A DNA stretch of 64,000 bases from Dyella sp. ASV24 (GCF_016428905.1 NZ_JAELTQ010000002.1:62001-126000); one strand, 5' to 3'. Numbered from the stretch's first letter, positions 7,415 through 17,300 are shown. Program-made: numbers and translations. Notes: generated by a model from the sequence alone, not told the origin.

Positions 7415-8908
7415 TCAGGAGTTTTGCTTGCGGAGCTTGCTATGGGAATACCCATAGATGGCATAGATGAGCATGCCGATGGTAGTCCAGCCGAGCATCA
7501 GCGGCCAATTGGCGCGGAACGACTGCCAGAACAGGTACAGGCAGATCACCGCGCCGGCGAGGCTTACGAACCAGATGCCGGGGACGCGGAACGAACGTGG
7601 CAGTTCAGGGCGGGTGTAGCGCAGGATCAGCACGCCGATGCAAACCGTGGTGAACGCCAGCAGCGTGCCCATGGACACCAGCTCACCGAGGATGCTCACC
7701 GGGAACAGGCCGGCAATGACCAGCGCCGCAACGCCACCGATGATGGTGGCCACGTGCGGCGTGCGGTGCTTGGCGTGAACGCGGGACATGCCTTTCGGCA
7801 GCAAGCCGTCCTTCGCCATGCTGAAGAAGATGCGCGAGGTGCCCAGCAGCATCACCAGGATCACTGACGAAAGGCCGGCGAGCGCACCGAACGACACGAT
7901 GGCCTTCAGCCAGGTCAGCTGCGGATAGAGACTCAGTGCAGTCGCGACCGGTTCCGGCGTGCCCAACTTGTAGTACGGCGCAATGCCCGTGAGGGTCAGT
8001 GCCATCGCGATGTACAGAACGGTGCAGATAGCCAGCGAGCCGAGGATGCCGATGGGCATATCGCGCTGCGGGTTCTTCGCTTCGCCTGCCGCCGTCGAGA
8101 CTGCGTCGAAGCCGACGTAGGAGAAGAACACCAGCACGGCGGCGCGGAAAATACCGCTGGTGCCGAAACGACCCGGGCCTTCTTCCGGCGGAATGAACGG
8201 ATGCCAGTTGGCCGGATTGATGAAGCGGAACGCGAAGATCAGAAACAGTGCGATGACCACGACTTTGATGGTCACGATCAGCGAGTTGACGAAGGTCGAC
8301 TGCGTGATGCCCACGTAGCACAACCATGTCAGGCCGCTGACGATGAGCACGGCCGGCAGGTTGATCAGTGCGCCCGTGGTGACGATCTGGTGCGTGTCGG
8401 TGAACTTGAGCGGCGCGGTCGACAAATAGTCGGGCAGGGCCAGCGATAGTCCAGTCCAGTGGCCGAGGATGGAAAGGCATTCGTTGAAGTAGCCGGACCA
8501 GCCCGCCGCCACTGTCGCCACGGCGAATAGATACTCAAGAACAAGGTTCCAGCCGATGAACCAGGCGACGATCTCCCCCAGCGTTGCATAGGAATAGGCG
8601 TATGCGCTGCCGGAAACGGGGATCATCGCCGCGAATTCCGCGTAGCACAGGCCTGCGAAAGCACAGGCGATGCCGGCGACGATAAAACTGATGATCAGGG
8701 CGGGGCCGGCGTGTTCCGCGGCGGCCTGTCCAGTGATGACGAAGATACCGGCGCCGATGACTGCGCCAACGCCGAGCGTCACCAGATGGCGAGCGGTAAG
8801 TACGCGCTTGAGGCTGGCTTCGCCTTCCAGGCTGTCGTGCGGCAGCTCGCCTGCATCGACGTGTGGCGACGCCTGAATCGGGTGCGTCGCGAACAGGTTT
8901 TTCAGCAT
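7415..8908 (-). CDS. APC-superfamily amino acid permease (second paralogue)
   Basis: 497-residue polytopic transporter with the same architecture as the downstream paralogue. TM1 signature is GVGAVIGAGIFVITGQAA, then VSGSAYAYSYATLGEIVAW, SVILVMLLGTSRIFFSMAKD and the KHRTPH loop. The N-terminal tail is about 15 residues longer. The start ATG at 8908 has a good ribosome site, GGGGAGAAAC, directly before it on the minus strand. Adjacent same-strand paralogues suggest divergence in substrate (for example cationic versus neutral amino acids), which is inference. Confidence 0.88.
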   Translation of the reverse strand: MLKNLFATHPIQASPHVDAGELPHDSLEGEASLKRVLTARHLVTLGVGAVIGAGIFVITGQAAAEHAGPALIISFIVAGIACAFAGLCYAEFAAMIPVSGSAYAYSYATLGEIVAWFIGWNLVLEYLFAVATVAAGWSGYFNECLSILGHWTGLSLALPDYLSTAPLKFTDTHQIVTTGALINLPAVLIVSGLTWLCYVGITQSTFVNSLIVTIKVVVIALFLIFAFRFINPANWHPFIPPEEGPGRFGTSGIFRAAVLVFFSYVGFDAVSTAAGEAKNPQRDMPIGILGSLAICTVLYIAMALTLTGIAPYYKLGTPEPVATALSLYPQLTWLKAIVSFGALAGLSSVILVMLLGTSRIFFSMAKDGLLPKGMSRVHAKHRTPHVATIIGGVAALVIAGLFPVSILGELVSMGTLLAFTTVCIGVLILRYTRPELPRSFRVPGIWFVSLAGAVICLYLFWQSFRANWPLMLGWTTIGMLIYAIYGYSHSKLRKQNS

Positions 8909-9165
8909 GTTTCTCCCCTACCGCCGGATCTGTCGTTTCTTATGAACTTGCCACCGTGACTTTCGCCACGGTCCATGCATGCGTCGCCTCCCCAGCGACG
9001 ACAGGCCACCATAGCCCAGCCGACCTTGGCGGTACAAGTTGCACCGCGGTCACCCGTCGGGCCGCTTTCCAACGGGGTCAAGCCCGCCCATCTCTGAAAT
9101 AATGCGGGCCGGCGGCGGCGCAGGCCCGCGGCCACTTTTCTATGTTCTTACGTAATGGATGGTCC

Positions 9166-9699
9166 ATGAGCGCACTGCTCTCACAGTTTCAGCACTACGG
9201 CCAGCAATGGCCCCACGAGGGCGATGTTCCGCATTTCATCGATTTTTTGGCGGGCGGTCAGCAGGTGTTTCTGCGTGAATCCCTTGAGGGGCATTTCACC
9301 GGTTCGGCATGGCTGGTCAGTGCCGATGGCGAACGTGTCCTGCTGACCCATCACCGTAAGTTGGGCCGTTGGTTGCAACTGGGTGGCCACGCTGACGGTG
9401 ATATGGATCTTTCGCTGGTTGCCTTGCGCGAGGCGGAAGAGGAATCCGGGCTCACCGGCCTTCATGCCGAGCTCGTGCCATTCGATCTCGATCGTCATCG
9501 CATCCCTGCTCGTGGGCAGGAGCCGGAGCACTGGCACTACGACGTGCGTTACGTCGTGCGTGCAGGAGCGAATGAGACTTTCGAAGTCAGCGAGGAATCA
9601 CACGCACTGGCATGGCGCTCCATTCGGGAGATCGCCGAAGACTCTGCGAGTGACGAATCGTTGCGCCGCATGGCCAACAAGTGGCTGCAGCGTAGCTGA
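9166..9699 (+). CDS. NUDIX hydrolase
   Basis: Single-domain NUDIX hydrolase of about 177 residues. The NUDIX helix is visible as GGHADGDMDLSLVALREAEE followed by ESGL, matching Gx5Ex7REUxEExGU except that the first Glu is replaced by Asp. The N-terminal FTGSAWLVSADGERVLLTHH is a typical NUDIX strand pair. The substrate (a nucleoside diphosphate linked to another group) cannot be assigned. I chose ATG 9166, which has a GGATGG stretch before it. An in-frame ATG at 9142 has no ribosome site. It is convergent with the dioxygenase gene. Confidence 0.85.
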   Translation: MSALLSQFQHYGQQWPHEGDVPHFIDFLAGGQQVFLRESLEGHFTGSAWLVSADGERVLLTHHRKLGRWLQLGGHADGDMDLSLVALREAEEESGLTGLHAELVPFDLDRHRIPARGQEPEHWHYDVRYVVRAGANETFEVSEESHALAWRSIREIAEDSASDESLRRMANKWLQRS

Positions 9700-9709
9700 G
9701 GCTGAGGGC

Positions 9710-10231
9710 TTAGGCGTACTTCGCGGGTGCCGGATTCAGGTGCCCGCATTCCACGCAGGTGCGGGCATCGATTGAGCGGTAGAAGCGTTCGAACACGGGT
9801 GGGAAATCCTGCTCAATGCTGTCGAGGGTGAAGTACTCCTCGTACAACTTGTGGTTGCAGCGCTCGCAGTACCACATCAGGCCGTCTTTCTCGCCAGCGA
9901 GGCGTCGCCGTTCGATCACCAGGCCGATAGATTCGGGCATGCGTTGCGGTGAGTGCGGCACGCAGGGTGGAAGGTAGAACATCTGGCCCGCGCGGATCGG
10001 AATGTCGCGCAGCATGCCCTCGTCCTGCACCTTCAGCACCATCTCGCCTTCGAGTTGGTAGAAGAACTCCGGACCTTCGTCATAGTGGAAGTCCGTGCGC
10101 GCGTTCGGGCCGCCCACGATCATCACGATGAAGTCGCCGTCCACGATGCACTTGTTGCCGACGGGCGGTTTCAGCAGATGACGGTGTTCGTCGATCCAGC
10201 GTTGCAGGTCGATGGGTGGCGTCAGGGCCAT
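9710..10231 (-). CDS. nbaC: 3-hydroxyanthranilate 3,4-dioxygenase
   Basis: Cupin-fold Fe(II) ring-cleaving dioxygenase that converts 3-hydroxyanthranilate to aminocarboxymuconate semialdehyde, in the kynurenine route to NAD or in tryptophan breakdown. From the chosen start the Fe ligands fall at His49, Glu55 ([12 protein letters not shown]) and His93 (PCVPHSP). A C-terminal rubredoxin-like Cys4 site, CERC at 122-125 and CVEC at 159-162, is typical of bacterial forms. The start at 10231 (MALTPPID) is preceded by GGAG at good spacing and gives 173 residues; a longer in-frame start at 10261 looks wrong. No other kynurenine-pathway gene lies nearby. Confidence 0.93.
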   Translation of the reverse strand: MALTPPIDLQRWIDEHRHLLKPPVGNKCIVDGDFIVMIVGGPNARTDFHYDEGPEFFYQLEGEMVLKVQDEGMLRDIPIRAGQMFYLPPCVPHSPQRMPESIGLVIERRRLAGEKDGLMWYCERCNHKLYEEYFTLDSIEQDFPPVFERFYRSIDARTCVECGHLNPAPAKYA

Positions 10232-10284
10232 GTAGGGCTCCGTCGGTGGGGAGGGCGACAAACGGGGAGTGTAAGCACCACGGC

Positions 10285-11355
10285 TCAGTCGATCCAGCGC
10301 CCCTCGCGGAGCACTGTTTCCAGGCGAGACCGCTCGTCGGGCTGGTGGAGACCTGCGCGATCCAGCCAGTCTTTATCGTAGTAGGAGCCGCTGTAGCGAT
10401 CACCGCCGTCGCAGATAAGGGTGACCACCGGACCGTGCTCGCCTCGTGTTTTCATTTCAGCCATCAGCTGCAGTGCACCGACCAGGTTCGTACCGGTCGA
10501 GCCTCCGCATCGGCGCCCGAGTAGTGCTTCCAGGAGGCCAAGGGCGGCGATGCTGGCCGCATCGGGGACGCGCAGCATGCGGTCGATGACGCCGGGCATA
10601 AACGATGGTTCCACACGCGGACGACCGATACCTTCGATACGGGAGCCGCGCGACAGCTGCAGACTTGGATCGCGATGGTGGTAGTAGTCGTAGAACACCG
10701 AGTGTTCCGGATCGACCACGGCCAGTTGCGTGCGCTCGAGCTGACCGCCGCGATAACGGATATAGCGGCCAATGGTGGCGGAAGTGCCGCCCGTGCCAGC
10801 CGGCACGACAATCCAGCGCGGGGTGGGATCGGGCTCGTGCTGCATCTGCCGGAAGATCGATTCGGCAATATTGTTGTTACCGCGCCAGTCGGTGGCGCGT
10901 TCGGCATAGGTGAACTGGTCCATGTAGTGGCCGCCGATCTCGTTGGCCAGCTGTTGCGCGGCACCGTAGACATCGGTGTTATCGATGAGGTGACAGTGGC
11001 CGCCGAAGAACTCGATCTGCGCGATCTTGTCGCGTGAGGTGCTGCGCGGCATCACCGCAAAGAAGGGCAGCTCAAGCAGCCGTGCGAAGTAAGCCTCGGA
11101 AATCGCCGTGCTGCCGCTGGACGCTTCCACCACGGGGCGTCCCTGCTCGAGCCAGCCGTTGCAGATGGCATAGAGGAACAGTGAGCGCGCCAGCCGGTGC
11201 TTCAGGCTGCCGGTGGGATGGACCGACTCGTCCTTGAGGTAAAGCGGAATGCCGGGAAACGCTGGGAGATCCAGCCGGATGAGGTGCGTGTCGGCCGAGC
11301 GGTGGGCCTCGGCGTCCAGCGTCTGGATGGCGCGGCTGATCCAATGGGCGTGCAT
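10285..11355 (-). CDS. PLP-dependent cysteine synthase/desulfhydrase family protein
   Basis: Fold-type II PLP enzyme of 356 residues. The PLP lysine is in [14 protein letters not shown], the Asn/Ser cofactor site in [15 protein letters not shown] and the glycine-rich phosphate loop in [18 protein letters not shown]. It resembles L-cysteine desulfhydrase Cds1 and cysteine synthase homologues more than housekeeping CysK/CysM: the tail is longer and the active-site loop reads SSGSTA rather than TSGNTG. Reaction could be cysteine to pyruvate, ammonia and sulfide, but this is inferred. It is about 50 bases upstream of the dioxygenase gene on the same strand and could share its transcript. Confidence 0.8.
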   Translation of the reverse strand: MHAHWISRAIQTLDAEAHRSADTHLIRLDLPAFPGIPLYLKDESVHPTGSLKHRLARSLFLYAICNGWLEQGRPVVEASSGSTAISEAYFARLLELPFFAVMPRSTSRDKIAQIEFFGGHCHLIDNTDVYGAAQQLANEIGGHYMDQFTYAERATDWRGNNNIAESIFRQMQHEPDPTPRWIVVPAGTGGTSATIGRYIRYRGGQLERTQLAVVDPEHSVFYDYYHHRDPSLQLSRGSRIEGIGRPRVEPSFMPGVIDRMLRVPDAASIAALGLLEALLGRRCGGSTGTNLVGALQLMAEMKTRGEHGPVVTLICDGGDRYSGSYYDKDWLDRAGLHQPDERSRLETVLREGRWID

Positions 11356-11427
11356 TCCGCGAGATTAGCACCCGCCCAGGTGAACGCCTTGTCCCCGATC
11401 ATGGACAAGGCGCTGCGGCCTTTGCGA

Positions 11428-12786
11428 TCAGGGCGACCAGCCCAGGCTGTGAGCCAGCGAGCGACCGGTGAGTCGATAACCGTCCGGGCTGAGGTGAATC
11501 AGGTCGTGGCCCATCAGGCTGGGTTGCGCATGCGCCCAGCCGTAGCTACCGCCTTGTCCACCCATGAGGTCCTGCCAGCTCCAGGCTGCGCAACCGAAAC
11601 GGCTACCCACGTCCCGTTGTACCTGTTCGATGCGCTGGTGTACGCGGCTGTAGGTGAGCAGCGGTAGCGTGCCACCCTTGCCCTGGCGCAACACGCCGCG
11701 GTCAGGCGGCCCCACCAGCACACACGATGCCTTGGGAAATACCTGCCGCATATTGCCGAGCGCGCGCTCCAGCATCGCGGCGTACTTCTCGGCGTCGAAG
11801 TCCGGGTCGGCGCCTTCGTTGGTACCGAATTCCAACAACACGCCGTCGTAACTCACGCCGTGCAGTGATTGGGCGAACGAGCTCGGATTGACGTTGGCCC
11901 AGCCCTTTACCGTCGCGGAAGGCAGGCCGAATACGTCGAAGCTGACATCGGGCATCTGCGGGCGATCAAGGATGAAACCCTGCAGCACCAGCTTGCCCTG
12001 CGATACGCGCAACTTGATGGTGGACATGGCGCCGTTGGTACCGAGCGCCAACGCCTGGCTGGTATTCGTCGCCGGCAATGTCACGGTGCGCTGTGCGCCA
12101 TCGTCGATCACGTAATCGATCGTTGCGCCAGCCGGCGCGCTGTAAATCACCTGGAGCTGGCGCACATCGGCTTGCCGCGAGGGATTGCGCACGTCGAGCC
12201 AGACGTAGCTGTCCGGCCCGGCATCGACGACGCGGTTGGCCAACCCTGGTCCGATGTCGAGCGGTGATGGCGAGGTGTAGGCGATGTCGGTCGTCCAGCT
12301 CGAGCCGATGCAGTACGCGCGCAAGCCTGGGAGCACCACATTGGCGCGGCCCATGGTCGGTGGCAGCAGGCGAGGGGCGACGCTCAATCCCTTGTCGCGC
12401 AGCGACTGGATTAGCGTCGATGCAAACGGACCGCCGGCGATATGGCTGTCTCCCCAGATGGCGATGCGTCGCGGTTGCTCGCTGTTGCCGGGTGCGAATC
12501 CAGTAAGGGTCTGTGCATCAACCAGGGGTTGCGGACGAATGGTTGTCCTGGCCAGCGGGCCGAGTTCGGCGTCGCTGGGCATCTGGGTGCCGCTCATGTT
12601 TACGCGGGCGGCGGGGCGTCCTGGCACCGGCTTGGGTGGAGCTGGCGGCGCGTTGGGGCAGACCAGGTCACTGACGCCGCCAAACGACGCAGGGGCGTCC
12701 TGGGCTTGAGCGGGAAGGCTGCAGGAAAGAGCGGAAAGGCCAGCGCACCAGGCACTGATCATCAAAAAACGTGTTACTGGTGCCAT
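11428..12786 (-). CDS. Secreted SGNH/GDSL-type hydrolase-like protein
   Basis: Exported protein of about 452 residues. It has a Sec signal peptide ending near LPAQAQDA and a Pro-rich stretch, then an SGNH-fold domain: block I IWGDSHIAGG (Gly-Asp-Ser), a GTN-like block III in LLEFGTNEGAD and the terminal DxxH in DLIHLSPDGY. SGNH domains act as carbohydrate esterases or acetyl-group transferases on glycans. I chose ATG 12786 because GGAG lies 10 bases upstream; the longer frame uses a TTG at 12810. It directly follows, and is probably coupled to, the acyltransferase gene whose stop is at 12807, suggesting a joint role in acylating or deacylating an envelope polymer. Confidence 0.8.
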   Translation of the reverse strand: MAPVTRFLMISAWCAGLSALSCSLPAQAQDAPASFGGVSDLVCPNAPPAPPKPVPGRPAARVNMSGTQMPSDAELGPLARTTIRPQPLVDAQTLTGFAPGNSEQPRRIAIWGDSHIAGGPFASTLIQSLRDKGLSVAPRLLPPTMGRANVVLPGLRAYCIGSSWTTDIAYTSPSPLDIGPGLANRVVDAGPDSYVWLDVRNPSRQADVRQLQVIYSAPAGATIDYVIDDGAQRTVTLPATNTSQALALGTNGAMSTIKLRVSQGKLVLQGFILDRPQMPDVSFDVFGLPSATVKGWANVNPSSFAQSLHGVSYDGVLLEFGTNEGADPDFDAEKYAAMLERALGNMRQVFPKASCVLVGPPDRGVLRQGKGGTLPLLTYSRVHQRIEQVQRDVGSRFGCAAWSWQDLMGGQGGSYGWAHAQPSLMGHDLIHLSPDGYRLTGRSLAHSLGWSP

Positions 12787-12806
12787 GCGCCATATGCTCC
12801 GGTCAT

Positions 12807-15305
12807 TCAAGAATCCGTGCCCGCGAGGTTCTCGGGCAGGCCATTCTGCTTCAGATACGCAAGGTGTTTCTTGCGCAGCTTCATGGTGTAGATGCCATCG
12901 GGTGTTTCGCTGAGGATCAACTGCAGATCACGCACGACGTCGCCGCGCTCACCCAGGTGGAACGTCTGTGCCAGCACGCTCTCTCGCGTATACGTATTGG
13001 GCGAGGCGGAGTGCGGGCGACCCAGTGCCGCCACGCAACGCCAGCGTACGAAGCCGATGGGTTTGACGACGTCGCCCGCTTCATTCGTCCAGCCCTGCGT
13101 CGAGATGCGGTTGGCGACTTCGATCTGCTGGGCGGGCGTAGCTTCGGCAGGGGTAGGGGCAAACTGATCGCCGCCCCAGGTTTTCCAATCGTCCACCGAC
13201 ATGCCCAGCCCACCAGAATGACGACCGCCGTTCTGCCAATTGGCATCCGTCTCGCAGCGGGCCATCTTGTTCCAGTAGTCGTCGCTGGCCACCGGTTGCG
13301 GGGCGAGTTCAAGCGTGGGCGAAAGATCACCCGTGGCATGAGATGCCGTAGTCTCGGCCGTGTCTGCTGCTGCGGTTTCCGCCTTGTCACGCGCCAGGTG
13401 ACCCGAGCGCATGATTTCCGTGATGAAGGCCCGCTGGCCAATGGTGGTCAAGTGAACGCCGTCGGAAACGAAGTAGTCGGGCTGATTGTCCGACGCGTCG
13501 TTCCAACGCACGGTGACCACGTTCGGGAAGTCAGGTGCGACATGGTCGATCAGTGCGTTGTTGGCTTCCATCCAGCGACGTGGCACGTGCGTGTTGACCA
13601 GCACGACGCGCTTGCAGTCGGACAGCATGGAAAGGATCTGTCGCAGCTGATCTTCCGTGACGTAGCCGTTGGTTCCCAGGTGCACCAACGCCACCTCGCG
13701 TACAGCACCTGCGCTCTTGAGTGTCTTGATCTGACGGATGACGTCGGCAGCTTGCCAGCCCATCGTTGCGTGCACGTCCGCGCCGGGCAGCGTGGCCTTC
13801 AGCAGGCGGCTGGAGCCTAGTAACACGGAGTCGCCCACGGCCGTCAGTTCGTCACCGGTGAAGGTTTCCACGGCCGGTTGATCCGGTTGCGTGTCGACCA
13901 CCGGTGCAACCACGGGCTCGACAGGTGCTTCCACCGATACGGCAGGAATCGGGGTGAGCGTGTCCTGCACTTGAATCGGCGCCACCGGTGCACTGAGGTC
14001 GAGTGCCTCGCGCACGTCTTGCGCGGGCTTCGCTTCTGCGGGTGCGTGCCAGAGCGAGACGCCCATGGAGGTGAACACCAGCACCAGGGTGGCGATCACT
14101 GCCACGCGCCCCGACCATGCGTGCCGGCGAGGGTTGGTGAAGATGCGTCCAAGCGCGCCACGGCGAATGGGCATTTCCAGATAGCGGTAGGAGAGTGCTG
14201 CCACGACGAGTGTCAGCACGATGCGCACGACGAGCACCGAGCGGTTATCCAGCGCGCGCAGATCGATACCCGGACGCGTCAGCATGAACACCGGCCAGTG
14301 CCACAGGTAGATGCCGTAGGAGCGTTCACCGATCCAGCGCATCACAGGATTGTCGAGGCAGCGGCCGAACGCCATGCCCGGGTGCGTGGCGATCATGATC
14401 AGCGCGAGGGACGTCGCAGCAGCGGCAAGGAAGCCCCACGGGTAAAGCCTGGGCGTGTCTTCGCCCATCATGGCAAACAGCGCAATCATGCACGTCAATG
14501 CGATCAGGCCGAGCAGCCAGCCGGTGGCGCGAGCCATCACGCCCGGGCGATCCAGTTCAGGCGAGGGTTGCCAGAGCAGACCCAGGGCCGAACCGAGCAG
14601 CAGGGCGAAGCCGTGGGTATCGGTACCGAAGTACAAACGCGACGGATCGCCTTGTCCGGGATAGCCGATCTTGTGCGCCAGCAGTGCCATCCACGCGGCG
14701 GAAGCTGCGGCAAGCGCGATAGCGATGAACGCCATGCCGCGACGCTTCATGCGCGGTAGAAGAATGAAGGCCAGCGGCGCCCACAGAATGTAGAACTGCT
14801 CTTCGATGGCGAGCGACCACAGGTGTTGCAGCAGCGGCGGCCGGCCCGTGGCTTCGAAGTAAGAGGTCTGGCTGCGCAGCAGCTCCCAGTTGGTGACGTA
14901 GGCAAGCGACGCGACGACGTCGTTGCGCAGATGGGGCAGCGCGTCGCGCGCTACCCACGCCGACACAGCCACTACCGCTGCCATCATTAGCCACGAAGCG
15001 GGAAGCAGGCGTTTGGCGCGACGCCAGTAGAAGTCACGCAGATCCAGTCGGCCTGTGCGGTCCACTTCGCGGGCCATCAGCCCCGTGATGAGGAAGCCGG
15101 AAATGACGAAGAACAGATCGACGCCGAGGTAGCCACCCCGCGCCCAGTAAAAATCAGCATGGAAAAGCACGACCGCCGACACCGCCATGGCCCGGAGGCC
15201 ATCGAGTCCGGAAAGTCGTGTCTGTACGGATGGAACGATCTGCGTGGTGACTGCTGCCACATCCGGGTGGCCTTCCACTTCCTGTGGATACTCTGCGAGT
15301 AGCAT
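12807..15305 (-). CDS. Acyltransferase-3 / SGNH protein with a C-terminal Rpf (lysozyme-like) domain
   Basis: 832-residue envelope protein. Residues about 30-385 form a polytopic acyltransferase-3 (OafB/OatA-type) domain: LDGLRAMAVSAVVLFHA, GGYLGVDLFFVISGFLIT and SLAIEEQFY. A linker leads to a periplasmic SGNH domain near 485-640 (AVGDSVLLGSS, HLGTNGY, SDGVHLTT). Unusually, residues about 677-760 match the resuscitation-promoting-factor/transglycosylase-like fold: ARCETDANW with the catalytic-type Glu, GGLGMSVDDWKTWGG, PAQQIEVANRI and the second Cys in RWRC. The last 50 residues (LGERGDVVRDLQL then PDGIY) look like a truncated peptidoglycan-binding motif. The likely role is O-acylation of peptidoglycan or another periplasmic glycan; the tail would give glycan recognition or cleavage. 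Fusion function is inference. Confidence 0.85.
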   Translation of the reverse strand: MLLAEYPQEVEGHPDVAAVTTQIVPSVQTRLSGLDGLRAMAVSAVVLFHADFYWARGGYLGVDLFFVISGFLITGLMAREVDRTGRLDLRDFYWRRAKRLLPASWLMMAAVVAVSAWVARDALPHLRNDVVASLAYVTNWELLRSQTSYFEATGRPPLLQHLWSLAIEEQFYILWAPLAFILLPRMKRRGMAFIAIALAAASAAWMALLAHKIGYPGQGDPSRLYFGTDTHGFALLLGSALGLLWQPSPELDRPGVMARATGWLLGLIALTCMIALFAMMGEDTPRLYPWGFLAAAATSLALIMIATHPGMAFGRCLDNPVMRWIGERSYGIYLWHWPVFMLTRPGIDLRALDNRSVLVVRIVLTLVVAALSYRYLEMPIRRGALGRIFTNPRRHAWSGRVAVIATLVLVFTSMGVSLWHAPAEAKPAQDVREALDLSAPVAPIQVQDTLTPIPAVSVEAPVEPVVAPVVDTQPDQPAVETFTGDELTAVGDSVLLGSSRLLKATLPGADVHATMGWQAADVIRQIKTLKSAGAVREVALVHLGTNGYVTEDQLRQILSMLSDCKRVVLVNTHVPRRWMEANNALIDHVAPDFPNVVTVRWNDASDNQPDYFVSDGVHLTTIGQRAFITEIMRSGHLARDKAETAAADTAETTASHATGDLSPTLELAPQPVASDDYWNKMARCETDANWQNGGRHSGGLGMSVDDWKTWGGDQFAPTPAEATPAQQIEVANRISTQGWTNEAGDVVKPIGFVRWRCVAALGRPHSASPNTYTRESVLAQTFHLGERGDVVRDLQLILSETPDGIYTMKLRKKHLAYLKQNGLPENLAGTDS

Positions 15306-15341
15306 GGTGCCGTTCTTGGTTAGGGGCCTTGTCCATAAGCA

Positions 15342-15371
15342 TGGCCGTCGTTTGTGCTGCAGCGACGGCCA
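15342..15371 (-). terminator. Hairpin past parE
   Basis: Perfect stem TGGCCGTCG (15342-15350) / CGACGGCCA (15363-15371), 40 bases past the parE stop on the minus strand. There is no T-run after it, so it is a weak terminator candidate. Confidence 0.4.
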
Positions 15372-15410
15372 AAACGGGCAAATCCGGGGCGACTTGCTGC
15401 GCCCCTGCGG

Positions 15411-17300
15411 TCAAACCTCCAATGTCGCCAGATCGCCTTTTTCCTCAAGCCACGCCTTGCGGTCGCTGGCGCGCTTCTTGGCAAGCAGCATGTCCATCAG
15501 CTTGGTCGTGCCATCGTCGCCTTCCACGGTGAGCTGCACCAGGCGGCGTGTGTCCGGGTGGATGGTCGACTCGCGCAACTGGCCCGGATTCATCTCACCA
15601 AGGCCCTTGAAGCGGGTGGTGCTGACCTGGCCCTTCATCTTCTCGCGCTGCACGCGTTCGAGCATCGCGTTCTTCTCGTTTTCGTCCAGGCAGTAGAACA
15701 CCTGCTTGCCCACGTCCACGCGGAACAGGGGCGGCATGGCGACGAATACATGTCCTTCGCGAACCAGTGCCGGGAAGTGCCTGAGGAACAGCGCACTGAG
15801 CAGCGTTGCGATGTGCAGGCCGTCGGAGTCCGCGTCCGCAAGGATGACCACCTTGCCATAGCGCAGGCCTGACAGGTCGTCCTTGCCAGGGTCGCAACCA
15901 ATGGCGACGGCGAGGTTGTGCACTTCTTCGGAGGCGAGCACCGAACTGGACTCGACTTCCCAGGTGTTGAGGATCTTGCCGCGCAGCGGAAGGATCGCCT
16001 GGAATTCCTTGTCGCGTGCTTGCTTGGCGCTGCCGCCCGCCGAGTCGCCTTCCACCAGGAACAGCTCGGTGCGGGTGAGGTCGGTGGCCGTGCAGTCGGC
16101 GAGCTTGCCGGGCAGGGCGGGGCCTTGGGTAATCTTCTTGCGCACCACCTGCTTGGCGGCCTTCAGGCGTGCACTGGCGCGCTCGATGGCGAGCTGGGCG
16201 ATGCGCTCACCCAGGTCCACGTGTTGGTTGAGCCACAGGCTGAAGGCATCGTGGATGACGCCTTCGACCATGCCAGCCGCATTGCGTGAGGACAGGCGCT
16301 CCTTGGTCTGGCCGGCGAACTGCGGATCTTGCAGCTTGGCCGACAGCACGAATGCGAGGCGCTCCCACACGTCTTCCGGCGCAAGCTTTACGCCGCGCGG
16401 CAGCAGGTTGCGGATGTCGCAGAACTCGCGGATGGCGTTGGTAAGGCCCGAGCGCAGGCCGTTCACGTGCGTGCCGCCCTGTGCCGTGGGAATCAGGTTG
16501 ACGTAGCTTTCCTGCACCAGCTCGCCTTCAGGCAACCAGGCCAGCGCCACATCAAGACCATCGGCCTCGCGCTGGATGTGGTGCACGAACAGTTCCGCCG
16601 GGATCGCCTCGGCGCTGGACAGCTCATCGCGCAGGTAATCGCGCAGGCCGTCTTCGTAGTACCACTCGTTGACGTCGCCCGTGGCTTCGTCGACCAGCTT
16701 CACGTTGAGGCCGGCGCACAGCACGGCCTTGGCGCGCAGGAGGTGACGCAGCTTGCCGAGCGAGATCTTCGGCGAATCGAAATACTTCGGGTCGGCCCAG
16801 AAGCGCACGGTGGTGCCGGTCTTTTTCTTGGGTACCGTGCCAATGATCTCGAGCTCGCTGGCGCGATCGCCGTTCTCGAAGGCCATGCGGTATTCATTAC
16901 CGTCGCGGCGGATGGTGACTTCCACGCGATTGGACAGCGCGTTCACCACCGATACGCCCACGCCGTGCAAGCCGCCGGAGAAGTTGTAGTTCTTGCCAGA
17001 GAACTTACCGCCCGCGTGCAGACGCGTGAGGATCAGCTCGACGCCCGGCACGCCTTCTTCCGGATGGATGTCCACCGGCATGCCGCGACCGTCGTCGCTC
17101 ACCTCGACCGAGCCGTCGGTGTGGACGATCACCTCGATGGATTTGGCGTGGCCGGCGAGGGCCTCGTCCACCGAGTTGTCGATCACTTCCTGCGCCAGAT
17201 GGTTCGGGCGGGAGGTGTCCGTGTACATGCCGGGTCGGCGCTTGACCGGGTCAAGGCCAGAGAGGACTTCAATGTCGGCGGCGTTGTAGCGACTGCTCAT
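15411..17300 (-). CDS. parE: DNA topoisomerase IV subunit B ParE
   Basis: ATPase subunit of topoisomerase IV, which decatenates replicated chromosomes with ParC. GHKL ATPase motifs are present: the Asn motif in EVIDNSVDEALAG, the Asp/Gly motif in DDGRGMPVDIHPEEG and GLHGVGVSVVNALS. The TOPRIM motifs EGDSAGGSAKQARD and ILADADSDGLHI lie near residues 410-500. Length of 629 residues without the large GyrB insert identifies ParE rather than GyrB. The start ATG at 17300 (MSSRYNAADIEVLSGL) agrees with the family. Confidence 0.96.
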   Translation of the reverse strand: MSSRYNAADIEVLSGLDPVKRRPGMYTDTSRPNHLAQEVIDNSVDEALAGHAKSIEVIVHTDGSVEVSDDGRGMPVDIHPEEGVPGVELILTRLHAGGKFSGKNYNFSGGLHGVGVSVVNALSNRVEVTIRRDGNEYRMAFENGDRASELEIIGTVPKKKTGTTVRFWADPKYFDSPKISLGKLRHLLRAKAVLCAGLNVKLVDEATGDVNEWYYEDGLRDYLRDELSSAEAIPAELFVHHIQREADGLDVALAWLPEGELVQESYVNLIPTAQGGTHVNGLRSGLTNAIREFCDIRNLLPRGVKLAPEDVWERLAFVLSAKLQDPQFAGQTKERLSSRNAAGMVEGVIHDAFSLWLNQHVDLGERIAQLAIERASARLKAAKQVVRKKITQGPALPGKLADCTATDLTRTELFLVEGDSAGGSAKQARDKEFQAILPLRGKILNTWEVESSSVLASEEVHNLAVAIGCDPGKDDLSGLRYGKVVILADADSDGLHIATLLSALFLRHFPALVREGHVFVAMPPLFRVDVGKQVFYCLDENEKNAMLERVQREKMKGQVSTTRFKGLGEMNPGQLRESTIHPDTRRLVQLTVEGDDGTTKLMDMLLAKKRASDRKAWLEEKGDLATLEV

